64,000 nt of DNA from Rhodobacteraceae bacterium CCMM004 (lineage in GTDB: Bacteria > Pseudomonadota > Alphaproteobacteria > Rhodobacterales > Rhodobacteraceae): the NCBI GenBank assembly GCA_004005435.1, contig RZWH01000002.1, forward strand, positions 496,001 to 560,000, written 5' to 3'. Below are positions 17,007-26,387 of this stretch, in pieces. Position 1 is the first letter of the stretch. The number at the start of each line of letters is the position of its first letter. Made by a program: the position numbers and the translations under genes. The notes under the pieces are model-generated. The model was given only the letters and a program-made list of their open reading frames with translations, did no database searches and was not told where the DNA came from.

Positions 17007-18529
17007 CACTGGGCCTCCGTCGGCATTTTCAGGGGTTTCTTCTTGGACCCGAAGAGCGACGTCCCCGAGATCCCGGTCGAACAGGCGTTCCCATCGGTAA
17101 AGCCGCAGCCGCCGCGCAGGTCGTAGGCTTCCTCGACATGTTCGCGGTGCGTCGTCGGGATGACGAAACGGTCCTCGTAGTCGGCCAAGGCCATGATCTT
17201 GTACATGTCCTCGATCGTTCGGCCCGACAGGCCGACGCGGGCGGCGATGGCCTCGTCGCGGACGCCCTCGACGGTCTTGGCCCGCATATAGGCGCGCATG
17301 GCCAGCATCCGCTCCAGCGCCTGGGCCACCGGCGCCTCGTCGCCGGCGGTCAGCATGTTGGCGAGATAGCGCAGCGGAATGCGCAGATTGCGCACGTCCG
17401 GCATCGCCCCGTCCATGCCGATGGCCCCCGCCTCGGCCGCGTTCTGGATCGGCGACAGCGGCGGGATGTACCACACCATCGGCAGGGTCCGGTACTCGGG
17501 ATGCAGCGGGAAGGCGACCTTCCACTCCATCGCCATCTTCCAGATCGGGCTCTGCTGAGCGGCGCGGATCCAATCCTCGGGGATCCCGTCGGCGCGCGCG
17601 GTCTCGGCGATCACCGGGTCGTTGGGGTCGAGGAACACACCCAGTTGCGCGTCGTAGAGGTCGGTCTTGTCCGCGGCGTTCGCCGCCTCCTCGATCCGGT
17701 CGGCGTCATAGAGCATCACGCCGAGATAGCGGATGCGCCCCACGCAAGTCTCCGAACACACCGTCGGGTTGCCGGACTCGATCCGGGGATAGCACAGCGT
17801 GCATTTCTCGGATTTGCCGGTGGACCAGTTGTAATACACCTTCTTGTAGGGGCATCCCGAAACGCACATCCGCCAACCGCGGCATTTCTCCTGGTCGATG
17901 AGGACGATGCCGTCCTCCTCGCGCTTGTAGATCGCCCCCGACGGGCAGGAGGCGGCGCAGGTCGGGTTGAGGCAATGCTCGCACAACCGGGGGAGATACA
18001 TCATGAAGGTGTTCTCGTATTCCCCGTAAATCTGCTTTTGAATCCCCTCGAAGTTGTAGTCCTGCGACCGTTTGGAGAACTCGCCGCCCAGGATCTCCTC
18101 CCAGTTCGGGCCCTTCTCGATCTTTTCGATCCGCTCGCCCGTGATCTTGGAGCGCGGGCGCGCGGTCGGGAACGCCTCCATCTCGGGGGCGGACTTCAGG
18201 TGGTCGTAGTCGAAATCGAACGGCTCGTAGTAGTCGTCGATCTCGGGCAGGTCGGGGTTGGCAAAGATGTTCGCCAGGATCCGCCATTTCGACCCCTGCT
18301 TGGGCTGGAGCTTGCCCGCGCCGGTCCGCTCCCAGCCGCCGTTCCAGCGCTCCTGGTTCTCCCAATCCGTGGGGTAGCCGGTGCCGGGCTTGGTCTCGAC
18401 GTTGTTGAACCAGGCGTATTCGACGCCGTCGCGGCTGGTCCATACGTTCTTGCAAGTGACCGAGCAGGTGTGACACCCGATGCATTTGTCGAGGTTCAGC
18501 ACCATGCCGATTTGTGCGCGAATTCTCAT
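17006..18529 (-). CDS. narH: Respiratory nitrate reductase beta subunit
   Basis: NarH carries one [3Fe-4S] and three [4Fe-4S] clusters and relays electrons from NarI to NarG on the cytoplasmic side. The 507-residue sequence has ferredoxin motifs CIGCHTCSVTCKN (residues 18-30), CEHCLNPTCAASCPSG (about 183-198), CRGWRMCVSGCPYKK, where Trp in the second position is typical of the [3Fe-4S] site, and CTLCYPRIESGNPTVCSETC. It overlaps narG by 4 bases (18526-18529). Confidence 0.97.
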   Translation of the reverse strand: MRIRAQIGMVLNLDKCIGCHTCSVTCKNVWTSRDGVEYAWFNNVETKPGTGYPTDWENQERWNGGWERTGAGKLQPKQGSKWRILANIFANPDLPEIDDYYEPFDFDYDHLKSAPEMEAFPTARPRSKITGERIEKIEKGPNWEEILGGEFSKRSQDYNFEGIQKQIYGEYENTFMMYLPRLCEHCLNPTCAASCPSGAIYKREEDGIVLIDQEKCRGWRMCVSGCPYKKVYYNWSTGKSEKCTLCYPRIESGNPTVCSETCVGRIRYLGVMLYDADRIEEAANAADKTDLYDAQLGVFLDPNDPVIAETARADGIPEDWIRAAQQSPIWKMAMEWKVAFPLHPEYRTLPMVWYIPPLSPIQNAAEAGAIGMDGAMPDVRNLRIPLRYLANMLTAGDEAPVAQALERMLAMRAYMRAKTVEGVRDEAIAARVGLSGRTIEDMYKIMALADYEDRFVIPTTHREHVEEAYDLRGGCGFTDGNACSTGISGTSLFGSKKKPLKMPTEAQ

Positions 18530-21500
18530 TTCGCTGCCTCCTGTTCAGGTGCGACCCAGCTCTTTTCGCGGTCGAGCCAGTCGACGGTCTTCATTTTCCT
18601 GACGACGACGAACTCGTCCCGGTTCGCCCCCACGGTGCCGTAGTAGTTGAAGCCGTAGGATTGCTGGGCGTAGCCGCCGATCATGTGGGTGGGTTTGGGA
18701 ACCGCGCGGGTGACCGAATTGTGGATGCCCCCGCGGTGCCCGGTCTTTTCCGATCCGGGCGTGTTCACGATCTTTTCCTGGGCGTGATACATGAAGGTCG
18801 TGCCGTCCTTCATGCGCTGGCTCACCACCGCCCGCGCGGTCAGCGCGCCGTTCACGTTGTAGAGTTCGACCCAGTCGTTATCGACGATCCCGGCCGACCT
18901 GGCGTCGTTCTCGGAGATCCAGATCACGGGACCGCCGCGGTTGAGCGTCAGCATCAGCAGGTTGTCGGTATAGGTGGAGTGGATGCCCCATTTCTGGTGC
19001 GGGGTGATGAAGTTCAGCACCAGAGTGTCGCCGTCGTCCTGCACCGCCTCGGTCACGGTTTTGAGGTCGACAGGCGGGCGGTAGGACACAAAGCCTTCGC
19101 CGAAGGCCAGCATCCACAGGTGATCCTGATAGAGCTGCTGGCGCCCCGTCAGGGTCCGCCACGGGATCAACTCGTGGACGTTGGTGTAGCCGGCGTTGTA
19201 GCAGACCTTTTCGCTCTCCAGTCCCGACCAGGTGGGCGACGAGATGATCTTGCGCGGCTGCGCGGCGATGTCGCGGAACCGGATCTTCTCGTCCTCCTTG
19301 GTCCGCGCCAGATGCGTGTGGTCGCGCCCCGTGGCCTTCGACAGCGCCTCCCACGCCTTGACCGCGACTTCCCCGTTGGTCTCGGGCGCCAGCATCAGCA
19401 CCACTTCGCTGGCGTCGATGTCGGTGACGATCTTGGCACAGCCCTCGGCCGGGCCGTCCTGCCACACACCGTTCAGTTCGCGCAGATGCTGGACCTCCTC
19501 GCCGGTCTTCCACGAGATGCCCTTGCCGCCGTTGCCCAGCTTGTCCATGAGCGGACCCAGCGCGCAGAAGCGGTCGCCGATGGCGGTGTAATCCCGCTCA
19601 ACCGCGATGAAGTTCGGGGCGGTCTTGCCCGGGATCAGGTCGCATTCGCCCTTCTTCCAATCGCGGACCTGATCCTGCGCGATCTCGCCCGGCGTGTCGT
19701 GCAGGATCGGCAGCGCGACTACGTCGGTCTCCCGGCCCAGGATCTCGGGTGCGACCTGTTGCACCTTGTAGGCGATGGCCTTGAAGATCTCCCAGTCCGA
19801 CTTGCTCTCATAGGCCGGGTCCACCGCCGCCTGGAGCGGGTGGATGAAGGGGTGCATGTCCGAGGTGTTGAGGTCGTTCTTTTCGTACCAGGACGCCGTC
19901 GGGAGCACGATGTCGGAATAGACCGCCGTGGTGCTCATGCGGAAGTCGATGGTCACCAGGAGGTCGAGCTTGCCGCGCGGGCCCTCGTCGTGCCAGGCGG
20001 CCTCCTTGGGCAGTTGCCGACCCTCCTCGCCCAGGTCGTGGCCCAGGACGCCATGGTCGGTGCCCAGGAGGTGCTTGAGGAAATACTCGTGCCCCTTGCC
20101 CGACGATCCCAACAGGTTCGAGCGCCAGACGAAGAGGTTGCGCGGCCAGTTCTCGGGCGCATCCGGATCCTCGCAGGACATCTCCAACGCCCCGGAGGTC
20201 AGTTGCTCGGCCACGTAGGGCGCGATCTCTTTGCCCGCGGCCTTGGCCGCCTTGGCCACCTCCAGCGGGTTGGTTCTGAGCTGCGGCGCCGAGGGCAGCC
20301 ACCCCATCCGCTCGGCGCGGATGTTGTAGTCGATGAGGCTGATGTCCCAATCGCCTTCGGGCGCGGTGGGCGACAGGATCTCGCCTGCCGTCAGCGTCTC
20401 ATAGCGCCATTGGTCGGTGTGGGCATACCAGGCCGAGGTCGAGTTCATGTGCCGCGGCGGACGCCCCCAGTCGAGCGCGAAGGCCAGAGGCAGCCACCCG
20501 GTCTGGGGCCGGAGCTTTTCCTGGCCCACGTAGTGCGCCCAGCCGCCGCCGGACTGGCCCACGCACCCGCACATCACCAACATGTTGATGACGCCGCGAT
20601 AGTTCATGTCCATGTGGTACCAGTGGTTCATCGCCGCGCCGATGATGATCATGGACTTGCCATTGGTCTTCTCGGCGGTCTGGGCGAACTCGCGGGCCAC
20701 GTGCACGATCTTGTCGGCCGACACGCCGGTGATCTTCTCGGCCCAGGCGGGCGTGCCCGGCACGTCCTGGTCGAAGTCCTTGGCCACCCAATCCCCGCCC
20801 AGCCCGCGGTCGAGGCCGTAGTTGGCGCAGAACAGGTCGAAGACGGTGGCGACCGCGACGGTGCCCTCGGCGGTCTCGATCCGCTTGACCGGCACGTTCT
20901 TGGTCAGGACGTTGGGCCGCCGGTCGCCGGTGGCGAAGGCCGGGGTGGCGTCGGCCCCGAAATAGGGAAAGTCGACGCCGAGCACGTCGTCGTGATCCTC
21001 GTCGAGGATCAGCGACATGCGCAGGTCGGTGTCGGCGCCCGCCGCCTTTTCCTCCAGATTCCAGGCGCCGTCCTCGCCCCAGCGATAGCCGATGGACCCG
21101 TTGGGCGCGACCAGATCGCCGGAGACGCCGTCGACGGCCACCGTCTTCCACGCCGGGTTGTTGTCCTGGCCGAGCTTGCCGTCCAGGTCGTCGGCCCGCA
21201 GGAACCGGCCCGGGATCATCCGGCCGTCCTTTTCCTCGATCTTCACCAGCATGGGGAAGTCAGAGTATTTGCGGCAGTAGTCCTCGAAATACTCGGCCTG
21301 CCGGTCGAGGTGGAATTCGCGCAGGATCACATGGCCGAAGGCCATGGCCAGCGCCGCGTCGGTCCCCTGCTTAACGTTCAGCCAGACGTCGCCGAACTTA
21401 GCCGCCTCGGAATAGTCCGGGCAGATCACCGCGGATTTGGTCCCGCGATAGCGCGCCTCGGTATAGAAATGCGCGTCCGGGGTGCGCGTCTGCGGCACGT

Positions 21501-22266
21501 TCGAGCCCCAGATCAGCAGGTAGCCGGCGTTGTACCAGTCCGCGCTCTCGGGCACGTCGGTCTGTTCGCCCCAGGTCATGGGCGAGGCCGGCGGCAGATC
21601 GCAATACCAGTCGTAGAACGACATGCAGACCCCGCCCATCAGGCTGAGATACCGCGACCCGGCGGCGTAAGAGATCATCGACATCGCCGGGATGGGCGAA
21701 AAGCCGAAGATGCGGTCCGGTCCGTAGGTCTTGGCGGTATAGGCGTTGGCGGCCGCGACGATCTCGGTCGCCTCGTCCCAAGTGGCGCGGACGAACCCGC
21801 CCTTGCCCCGCGTCTCGACATAGGAGGCGCGCAGAATCGGGTCGTTCTGGAGCTTGGTCCACGCCTCGATGGGGGTCATGGTCTCGCGCATCTGGCGCCA
21901 GACCTTCATCAGCCGTCCGCGCACCAGCGGGTTCTTCACCCGGTTGGCCGAGTAGAGATACCAGCTATAGGAGGCCCCCCGCGCGCAGCCCCGCGGCTCG
22001 TGGTTGGGCAGGTCGGGGCGGGTGCGGGGATAGTCGGTCTGCTGCGTCTCCCAGGTGACGATCCCGGACTTGACGTAGATCTTCCACGAACAGGAGCCGG
22101 TGCAGTTGACCCCGTGGGTCGAGCGCACGACCTTGTCGTGCCGCCAGCGGTTTCGGTAGGTCTCCTCCCACTCCCGGCTCTCGCGGGTGGTCTGGCCATG
22201 GCCGTTCGAGAACGGCTCCAGATCCTTGGATTGGAGGAAGTTCAGTCTGTCGAGCAGGTGGCTCAT
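18526..22266 (-). CDS. narG: Respiratory nitrate reductase alpha subunit
   Basis: NarG is the catalytic subunit with bis-MGD molybdenum and one [4Fe-4S] cluster, reducing nitrate to nitrite. At 1246 residues it has the usual length. The N-terminus is MSHLLDRLNFLQ without a Tat signal peptide, as in membrane-bound cytoplasmic Nar. The cluster motif HGVNCTGSCSW (His ligand about residue 51) is present, with the Moco-domain landmarks SYAAGSRYLSLMGG and WYCDLPPASPMTWGEQTD, where the Asp ligating Mo is expected. The next upstream gene is the second narK, about 60 bases away. Confidence 0.98.
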   Translation of the reverse strand: MSHLLDRLNFLQSKDLEPFSNGHGQTTRESREWEETYRNRWRHDKVVRSTHGVNCTGSCSWKIYVKSGIVTWETQQTDYPRTRPDLPNHEPRGCARGASYSWYLYSANRVKNPLVRGRLMKVWRQMRETMTPIEAWTKLQNDPILRASYVETRGKGGFVRATWDEATEIVAAANAYTAKTYGPDRIFGFSPIPAMSMISYAAGSRYLSLMGGVCMSFYDWYCDLPPASPMTWGEQTDVPESADWYNAGYLLIWGSNVPQTRTPDAHFYTEARYRGTKSAVICPDYSEAAKFGDVWLNVKQGTDAALAMAFGHVILREFHLDRQAEYFEDYCRKYSDFPMLVKIEEKDGRMIPGRFLRADDLDGKLGQDNNPAWKTVAVDGVSGDLVAPNGSIGYRWGEDGAWNLEEKAAGADTDLRMSLILDEDHDDVLGVDFPYFGADATPAFATGDRRPNVLTKNVPVKRIETAEGTVAVATVFDLFCANYGLDRGLGGDWVAKDFDQDVPGTPAWAEKITGVSADKIVHVAREFAQTAEKTNGKSMIIIGAAMNHWYHMDMNYRGVINMLVMCGCVGQSGGGWAHYVGQEKLRPQTGWLPLAFALDWGRPPRHMNSTSAWYAHTDQWRYETLTAGEILSPTAPEGDWDISLIDYNIRAERMGWLPSAPQLRTNPLEVAKAAKAAGKEIAPYVAEQLTSGALEMSCEDPDAPENWPRNLFVWRSNLLGSSGKGHEYFLKHLLGTDHGVLGHDLGEEGRQLPKEAAWHDEGPRGKLDLLVTIDFRMSTTAVYSDIVLPTASWYEKNDLNTSDMHPFIHPLQAAVDPAYESKSDWEIFKAIAYKVQQVAPEILGRETDVVALPILHDTPGEIAQDQVRDWKKGECDLIPGKTAPNFIAVERDYTAIGDRFCALGPLMDKLGNGGKGISWKTGEEVQHLRELNGVWQDGPAEGCAKIVTDIDASEVVLMLAPETNGEVAVKAWEALSKATGRDHTHLARTKEDEKIRFRDIAAQPRKIISSPTWSGLESEKVCYNAGYTNVHELIPWRTLTGRQQLYQDHLWMLAFGEGFVSYRPPVDLKTVTEAVQDDGDTLVLNFITPHQKWGIHSTYTDNLLMLTLNRGGPVIWISENDARSAGIVDNDWVELYNVNGALTARAVVSQRMKDGTTFMYHAQEKIVNTPGSEKTGHRGGIHNSVTRAVPKPTHMIGGYAQQSYGFNYYGTVGANRDEFVVVRKMKTVDWLDREKSWVAPEQEAAK

Positions 22267-22329
22267 CTCGGTGTCTCCTCGGGATGCGGGGGCCGCCCCG
22301 GCGCCGGGCCGGGGCGGGCGGGCGTCGGT

Positions 22330-23946
22330 TCAGGGGTTCTGGACGTAGGCGTTGGGCCGCAGGTAGAACCACCAGTTGATGGCGATGCAGACGGCGTAGA
22401 AGATGGCGAAGCCGTAGAGCGCGTATTGCGGCGTTCCGGCGCTCAGTTGCTCGCCGAAGACCTTGGGGATGATGAACGCGCCATAGGCGGCCACGGCGGC
22501 GGTCCAGCCCAGGGCCGGGCCGGCCTGTTCCTTGTTGAACACCATCGCGATGGTGCGGAAGGTCGATCCGTTGCCGATGCCGGTGGCCGCAAATAGGATC
22601 AGGAACAGCCCCAGGAAGGGATAGAAGTACTGCTCGGGGGTCGCCGAGGCATAGGCCTTTTGGATGAAGTAGGCGACGCCCAGGGCCGAAGCGACCATGA
22701 CGATCGAGATGATCTGGGTCACCTTTGCGCCACCGGCCTTGTCGGCCCACATGCCGCCGATGGGCCGGATCAGCGCGCCGATGAACGGCCCCATCCAGGC
22801 GAACATCAGGGCCGAGGGGCCGTTGGGGTTCACCGTGTCGTGGGTGAGCACGCCATCGACCATCAGGTGTTGGAAGCCGAAGACCACCTTGATCGTCAGC
22901 GCCAGCGCCGCCGAATAACCGATGAAGCTGCCGAAGGTCATGGTGTAGATGACCGTCATCGCCCACGTATGCTTGTTGCCAAAGATGCGGTATTGTCGGC
23001 TGAGGTTCTGGCCCACGGCGCCCGGGATCATCTTGAGCCCCAGCACGGTCAGCGCGATGACGATGGGCAGCACGATCCACTTGGACACGCCCAGCCCCGA
23101 GGTCGGCAGGCCGCCGTCGACCGCGGGCAGCAACAGCCACAGGCCGAACGCCGCGGTGGCAAAGCCGATGAGCAGCATCCCGGTGATCGTGGCGAAAGCG
23201 CCCAGCGGGCCGGGGATGTCGGGCGAGACGTGCTCGTCGCGGATGTTGTTCATGCCCCACCAGCCCACGACGGCCAGCGGCACCAGCGCCAGCAGCCAGA
23301 CGAACCCGGCGTTGTGGATGTAGGTCTCGGTGCCCGCCGGGATCTTGCCGATCAGCGTGCCGGAGGTGTTGACCAGCGTGCGGCTCTCGCCGCCGAAGAG
23401 GCCGAAGGTCATCACCAGCGGGATGACGATCTGCATGGTGGTCACGCCGAAGTTGCCCAGCCCCGCGTTCATCCCCAGCGCGTAGCCCTGGATCTTTTTG
23501 GGATAGAAGAAGCTGATATTGGACATCGAGCTGGAGAAGTTGCCGCCGCCGACGCCGCTGAGGAACGCCAGGATCTGGAACTGCCAGAGCGGCGTGTCGG
23601 GGTTCTGCAGCGCCAGACCCGTGCCCACGGCCGGGATCATCAGAAGCGCGGTGGTGAACACGATGGTGTTCCGACCGCCCGCGATGCGGATGAAGAAGGT
23701 CGAGGGGATGCGCAGCGTCGCCCCGGTCAGACCGGCGATGGCGCCCAAGGTAAAGAGCTGCGACTGTTCGAAGGCGAAGTCCAGGTTGATCATCTGGACG
23801 GTGATGATCCCCCAGTAGAGCCAGACGGCGAAGCCGCAGAGCAGCGAGGGGATGGAAATCCACAGGTTGCGGGTGGCGATGGACTTGCCCGTGGAGGCCC
23901 AGAAGGCCTCGTCGTCCGGCGTCCATTTTCTCAAGTCTTGTCCCAT
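22330..23946 (-). CDS. narK: NarK-type nitrate/nitrite transporter (second copy)
   Basis: An MFS transporter of about 12 membrane helices, 538 residues. Conserved nitrate-signature stretches are visible: GVGGGNFSSSMSNISFFYPKK (about 138-158, with GNFSSSMSNISFF) and ATGIGNGSTFRTIAMVF in the C-terminal half. These match the NarK2 group, nitrate/nitrite antiporters. ATG at 23946 is chosen because AGAGGA precedes it by about 6 bases; a further 12 codons are open upstream. It follows the other narK by 57 bases; in some relatives the two are fused in one polypeptide. Confidence 0.93.
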   Translation of the reverse strand: MGQDLRKWTPDDEAFWASTGKSIATRNLWISIPSLLCGFAVWLYWGIITVQMINLDFAFEQSQLFTLGAIAGLTGATLRIPSTFFIRIAGGRNTIVFTTALLMIPAVGTGLALQNPDTPLWQFQILAFLSGVGGGNFSSSMSNISFFYPKKIQGYALGMNAGLGNFGVTTMQIVIPLVMTFGLFGGESRTLVNTSGTLIGKIPAGTETYIHNAGFVWLLALVPLAVVGWWGMNNIRDEHVSPDIPGPLGAFATITGMLLIGFATAAFGLWLLLPAVDGGLPTSGLGVSKWIVLPIVIALTVLGLKMIPGAVGQNLSRQYRIFGNKHTWAMTVIYTMTFGSFIGYSAALALTIKVVFGFQHLMVDGVLTHDTVNPNGPSALMFAWMGPFIGALIRPIGGMWADKAGGAKVTQIISIVMVASALGVAYFIQKAYASATPEQYFYPFLGLFLILFAATGIGNGSTFRTIAMVFNKEQAGPALGWTAAVAAYGAFIIPKVFGEQLSAGTPQYALYGFAIFYAVCIAINWWFYLRPNAYVQNP

Positions 23947-24003
23947 GTCAGGTCCTCTGAAATGTGTCGGGCGGGCGGACATCTGCCGCCGCGCCCGGGG
24001 GCG

Positions 24004-25419
24004 TCATTGTGCGGGTTGCGCGGGGCCGTCGGCCCGCCGGGCCAGGGCCTCCAGGCCCTCTTCCAGGTCGGCGTTCGCCTTTTCCGCGCGGCGGCGCAGG
24101 GTCTCGATATTGGCCGCGGCGAAGTTGGCGCGCTCTTCGTCCTCCTGGCGGGTCGAGAACCGCACGAAGAAGGCCAGGAACGAGGCGCAGGTGACGACGA
24201 TGCCGAGGATCAAGAAGGCTTCGGACCAGTCGATCATGTTCTTGAACAGAAAGCCCGCGAGCACCGCGCCGGCATTGCCGCCCGCGCCGACGACGCCCGC
24301 GACCGCGCCCAGGGCCTTCTTGTTGATGAAGGGCACCACGGAATAGGTCGCGCCTTCGGCCATCTGGGTGAAGAGCGAGAAGACGATGAGCGCAGGCAGC
24401 GCCAGGAACAGCACCTGCATCTGGCTGAAGATCATCAGCGCGATGCCCTCGAAGAGCAGGCAGATGAAGAGCCAGAACGCCCGCCCCTTGAGCCCCCAGA
24501 GCGCGCCGAAGTTGTCGCCGAAGAGCCCGCCCAGCGTGCGCGCAAAGATGTTCATCAGGCCGAACGACGCGGCGACGAAGCCCGCGGCGACGAGGCTGAG
24601 GTCGAAGTAGTCGAAGAAATACAGCGCGGCGACGTTGTTGACCGTCAGCTCGATCCCAAAGCACGCCCCGTAGATCACGAAGAGAATCCAGACCCGCGGA
24701 TCCTTCAGCGCTTGCAGATAGTTGCCGGTAACGTCCTTCTTGGCCACCATCCGGCCCTGGGCACGCAGGTCGTCGAAATTGCCGTCCGGCGCGTCCTGGG
24801 TGAGGTTGTAGTAGGCGATGCCGACCAACAGGATGATCACCCCCACGACGACCATCGCCAGCCGCCAGCCGACCGCCTCGGAAAAGCCGAAGCCGACGAC
24901 GAAGACGGAGAACAGCAGCGGCATCACGAACTGGGTCACGCCGCCGCCCAGGTTGCCCCAGCCGGCCGAGGTGGCGTTGGCCTGCCCGACCACGTTGGGG
25001 GCGAACATCACCGTGGTGTGGTATTGCGTGATCACGAACGCGGCGCCGATACCGCCGATCAAGACGCGGAACAGCAGGAAGGATTCGAAGTTCCAGCTGA
25101 GGCCGATGCCCATCACCGGGAACGCGCCCAGGATCAACAGCCAGGTATAGGCCTTGCGCGGCCCGATCCGGTCGCACAGCCACCCGATGAAGAACCGGGC
25201 GAAGACCGTGATCGCGACCGATCCGATGATCGCCCAGCCGATCTGATCCTTGGTCAGTTGCAGCTCGTCCCGCACCACGCTCATCAACGGCGCGATGCCG
25301 AACCACGCAAAGAAGCATGAGAAGAACGCGAACCACGTCATGTGGAACGTGCGCATCTGCACCATTTTCACGTTGAAGAAATTAGACCACAGCGCGGTGG
25401 CCTTGTTTTGCAGCTCCAT
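24004..25419 (-). CDS. narK: NarK-type nitrate/nitrite transporter (first copy)
   Basis: A 471-residue MFS protein with about 12 helices and the nitrate-porter motifs GWGNLGGGVTQFVMPL (about 146-161) and GAGGNAGAVLAGFLFK (about 378-393). This fits the NarK1 group, proposed nitrate/H+ symporters. The C-terminus carries a charged coiled-coil tail (about 420-470). The start at 25419 follows GGAGGGACGG. It is the first gene after the FNR box at 25504, so it probably opens the whole nar transcript. Confidence 0.94.
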   Translation of the reverse strand: MELQNKATALWSNFFNVKMVQMRTFHMTWFAFFSCFFAWFGIAPLMSVVRDELQLTKDQIGWAIIGSVAITVFARFFIGWLCDRIGPRKAYTWLLILGAFPVMGIGLSWNFESFLLFRVLIGGIGAAFVITQYHTTVMFAPNVVGQANATSAGWGNLGGGVTQFVMPLLFSVFVVGFGFSEAVGWRLAMVVVGVIILLVGIAYYNLTQDAPDGNFDDLRAQGRMVAKKDVTGNYLQALKDPRVWILFVIYGACFGIELTVNNVAALYFFDYFDLSLVAAGFVAASFGLMNIFARTLGGLFGDNFGALWGLKGRAFWLFICLLFEGIALMIFSQMQVLFLALPALIVFSLFTQMAEGATYSVVPFINKKALGAVAGVVGAGGNAGAVLAGFLFKNMIDWSEAFLILGIVVTCASFLAFFVRFSTRQEDEERANFAAANIETLRRRAEKANADLEEGLEALARRADGPAQPAQ

Positions 25420-25503
25420 GGGCCGTCCCTCCGGTGTCGCGGCCCACAAGGTGCGGGCTCGTATCGGTTGGGGGGACTAGCCGTCTTCGGGCGGGATTTT
25501 CCG

Positions 25504-25517
25504 TTGATCCAAGTCAA
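25504..25517. promoter_or_regulatory. FNR/NNR-type box upstream of narK
   Basis: The sequence TTGATCCAAGTCAA is a perfect TTGA-N6-TCAA site. It lies 85 bases upstream of the narK start. If it sits at the class II position (-41.5), transcription toward narK would begin near 25469, leaving a leader of about 50 bases; a weak -10-like GCTAGT falls at the expected place. This would give oxygen- or NO-controlled expression of the nar group. Confidence 0.75.
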
Positions 25518-25604
25518 GTATCCCAAAAAATCTAACGAAATAAATGGGTTGCCGAAAAATGTCATGGCGGCGGAATGGCGCCGTTAATGGGTTGCGATAC
25601 AGAG

Positions 25605-25622
25605 GTCAAATCGCTATTTGAC
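25605..25622. promoter_or_regulatory. Perfect 18-base palindrome
   Basis: GTCAAAT (25605-25611) and ATTTGAC (25616-25622) form a perfect inverted repeat with a CGCT spacer. Its right arm overlaps the left half of the FNR box at 25618. It could be a second operator or an extended site read by the adjacent regulator. Confidence 0.5.
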
Positions 25623-25631
25623 TTTAGTCAA
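25618..25631. promoter_or_regulatory. FNR/NNR-type box upstream of the regulator gene
   Basis: TTGACTTTAGTCAA is a second perfect TTGA-N6-TCAA site, only 27 bases before the predicted regulator start. At this distance it would overlap the promoter or early leader, which suggests repression or autoregulation rather than activation. Confidence 0.7.
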
Positions 25632-25657
25632 GCAGACGGACCAACATTATCAAGGGG

Positions 25658-26377
25658 ATGTGCCCGGTGCGCTTGACGATGCCCGAGTCGGACTACCCGG
25701 ACATCCGGGAGGTCCACTTGTTCGCCGAAATGGCGGAGGACAGCTTCGAGGCGCTGATGCGCGGCGCCTATGTGCAGAACTTTCCGCCGCAGATCGAGCT
25801 GATCACCGAGGGCGAGCCCAGCGATTTCCTTCATGTGCTGCTGACCGGATCGGTGGACCTGGTGTCGAGCTGGAACGGCCGCGAGACCAGCATGGCGACG
25901 GTGCGGCCGATCTCAACCTTTATCCTGGCCGCGACGATCCGCGACGCCCCCTATCTGATGTCCGCCCGCACCCTGGAGAAAAGCCGCATCGCCCTGATCC
26001 CCAGCCAGGACGTGCGCGCGGTGTTCGCCGACGACCACGTCTTCGCCCGGGCCATCGTGACCGAGCTTGCCCAGTGCTATCGCTCGGTCATCAAGTCGCA
26101 GAAGGATCTCAAACTCAGAACCTCCCGCGAGCGGCTGGCCAACTACCTGCTCCGCCAGCAGCGGCGCGCGGGCGGGGCCGCCGGCTTCGACCTCGAGTTC
26201 GAAAAGCGGCGGTTGGCCTCGGTGCTGGGCATGACGCCCGAGAACCTCAGCCGGGCGTTCAAGGGTCTGGGCGCCTACGGCGTCGCGGTGGACGGCACGC
26301 GCATCACCATCGAAGACCAGCAGGATCTGGAACGGTTCGCCAAGTCCGACCCCCTCATCGACGACCACACGACCTAA
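25658..26377 (+). CDS. Crp/Fnr family regulator, NarR-like
   Basis: A 239-residue regulator with an N-terminal cyclic-nucleotide-like sensor domain (ITEGEPSDFLHVLLTGSVDL, about 48-67), a long dimer helix, and a C-terminal helix-turn-helix in the stretch RRLASVLGMTPENLSRAF (about 186-203), whose recognition helix TPENLSRA fits TTGA half-sites. Only two cysteines occur, so no FNR-type Fe-S cluster can form. That matches the NarR/Dnr-like group, activated by nitrate, nitrite or NO. Divergence from the nar genes supports a role as their activator. The start is uncertain: ATG 25658 directly abuts AAGGGG, so GTG 25667 may be used instead. Confidence 0.85.
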   Translation: MCPVRLTMPESDYPDIREVHLFAEMAEDSFEALMRGAYVQNFPPQIELITEGEPSDFLHVLLTGSVDLVSSWNGRETSMATVRPISTFILAATIRDAPYLMSARTLEKSRIALIPSQDVRAVFADDHVFARAIVTELAQCYRSVIKSQKDLKLRTSRERLANYLLRQQRRAGGAAGFDLEFEKRRLASVLGMTPENLSRAFKGLGAYGVAVDGTRITIEDQQDLERFAKSDPLIDDHTT

Positions 26378-26387
26378 GGAGACAGCC

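Noticed and set aside
18514-22596. A 1360-codon open frame on the plus strand opposite narG
   Set aside because: It is fully covered by narG, whose conserved cluster and Moco motifs are on the minus strand. Long antisense frames are expected at this GC content.
25658-26377. Classic oxygen-sensing FNR
   Set aside because: The four cluster cysteines are missing; only two cysteines are present and neither fits the FNR pattern.
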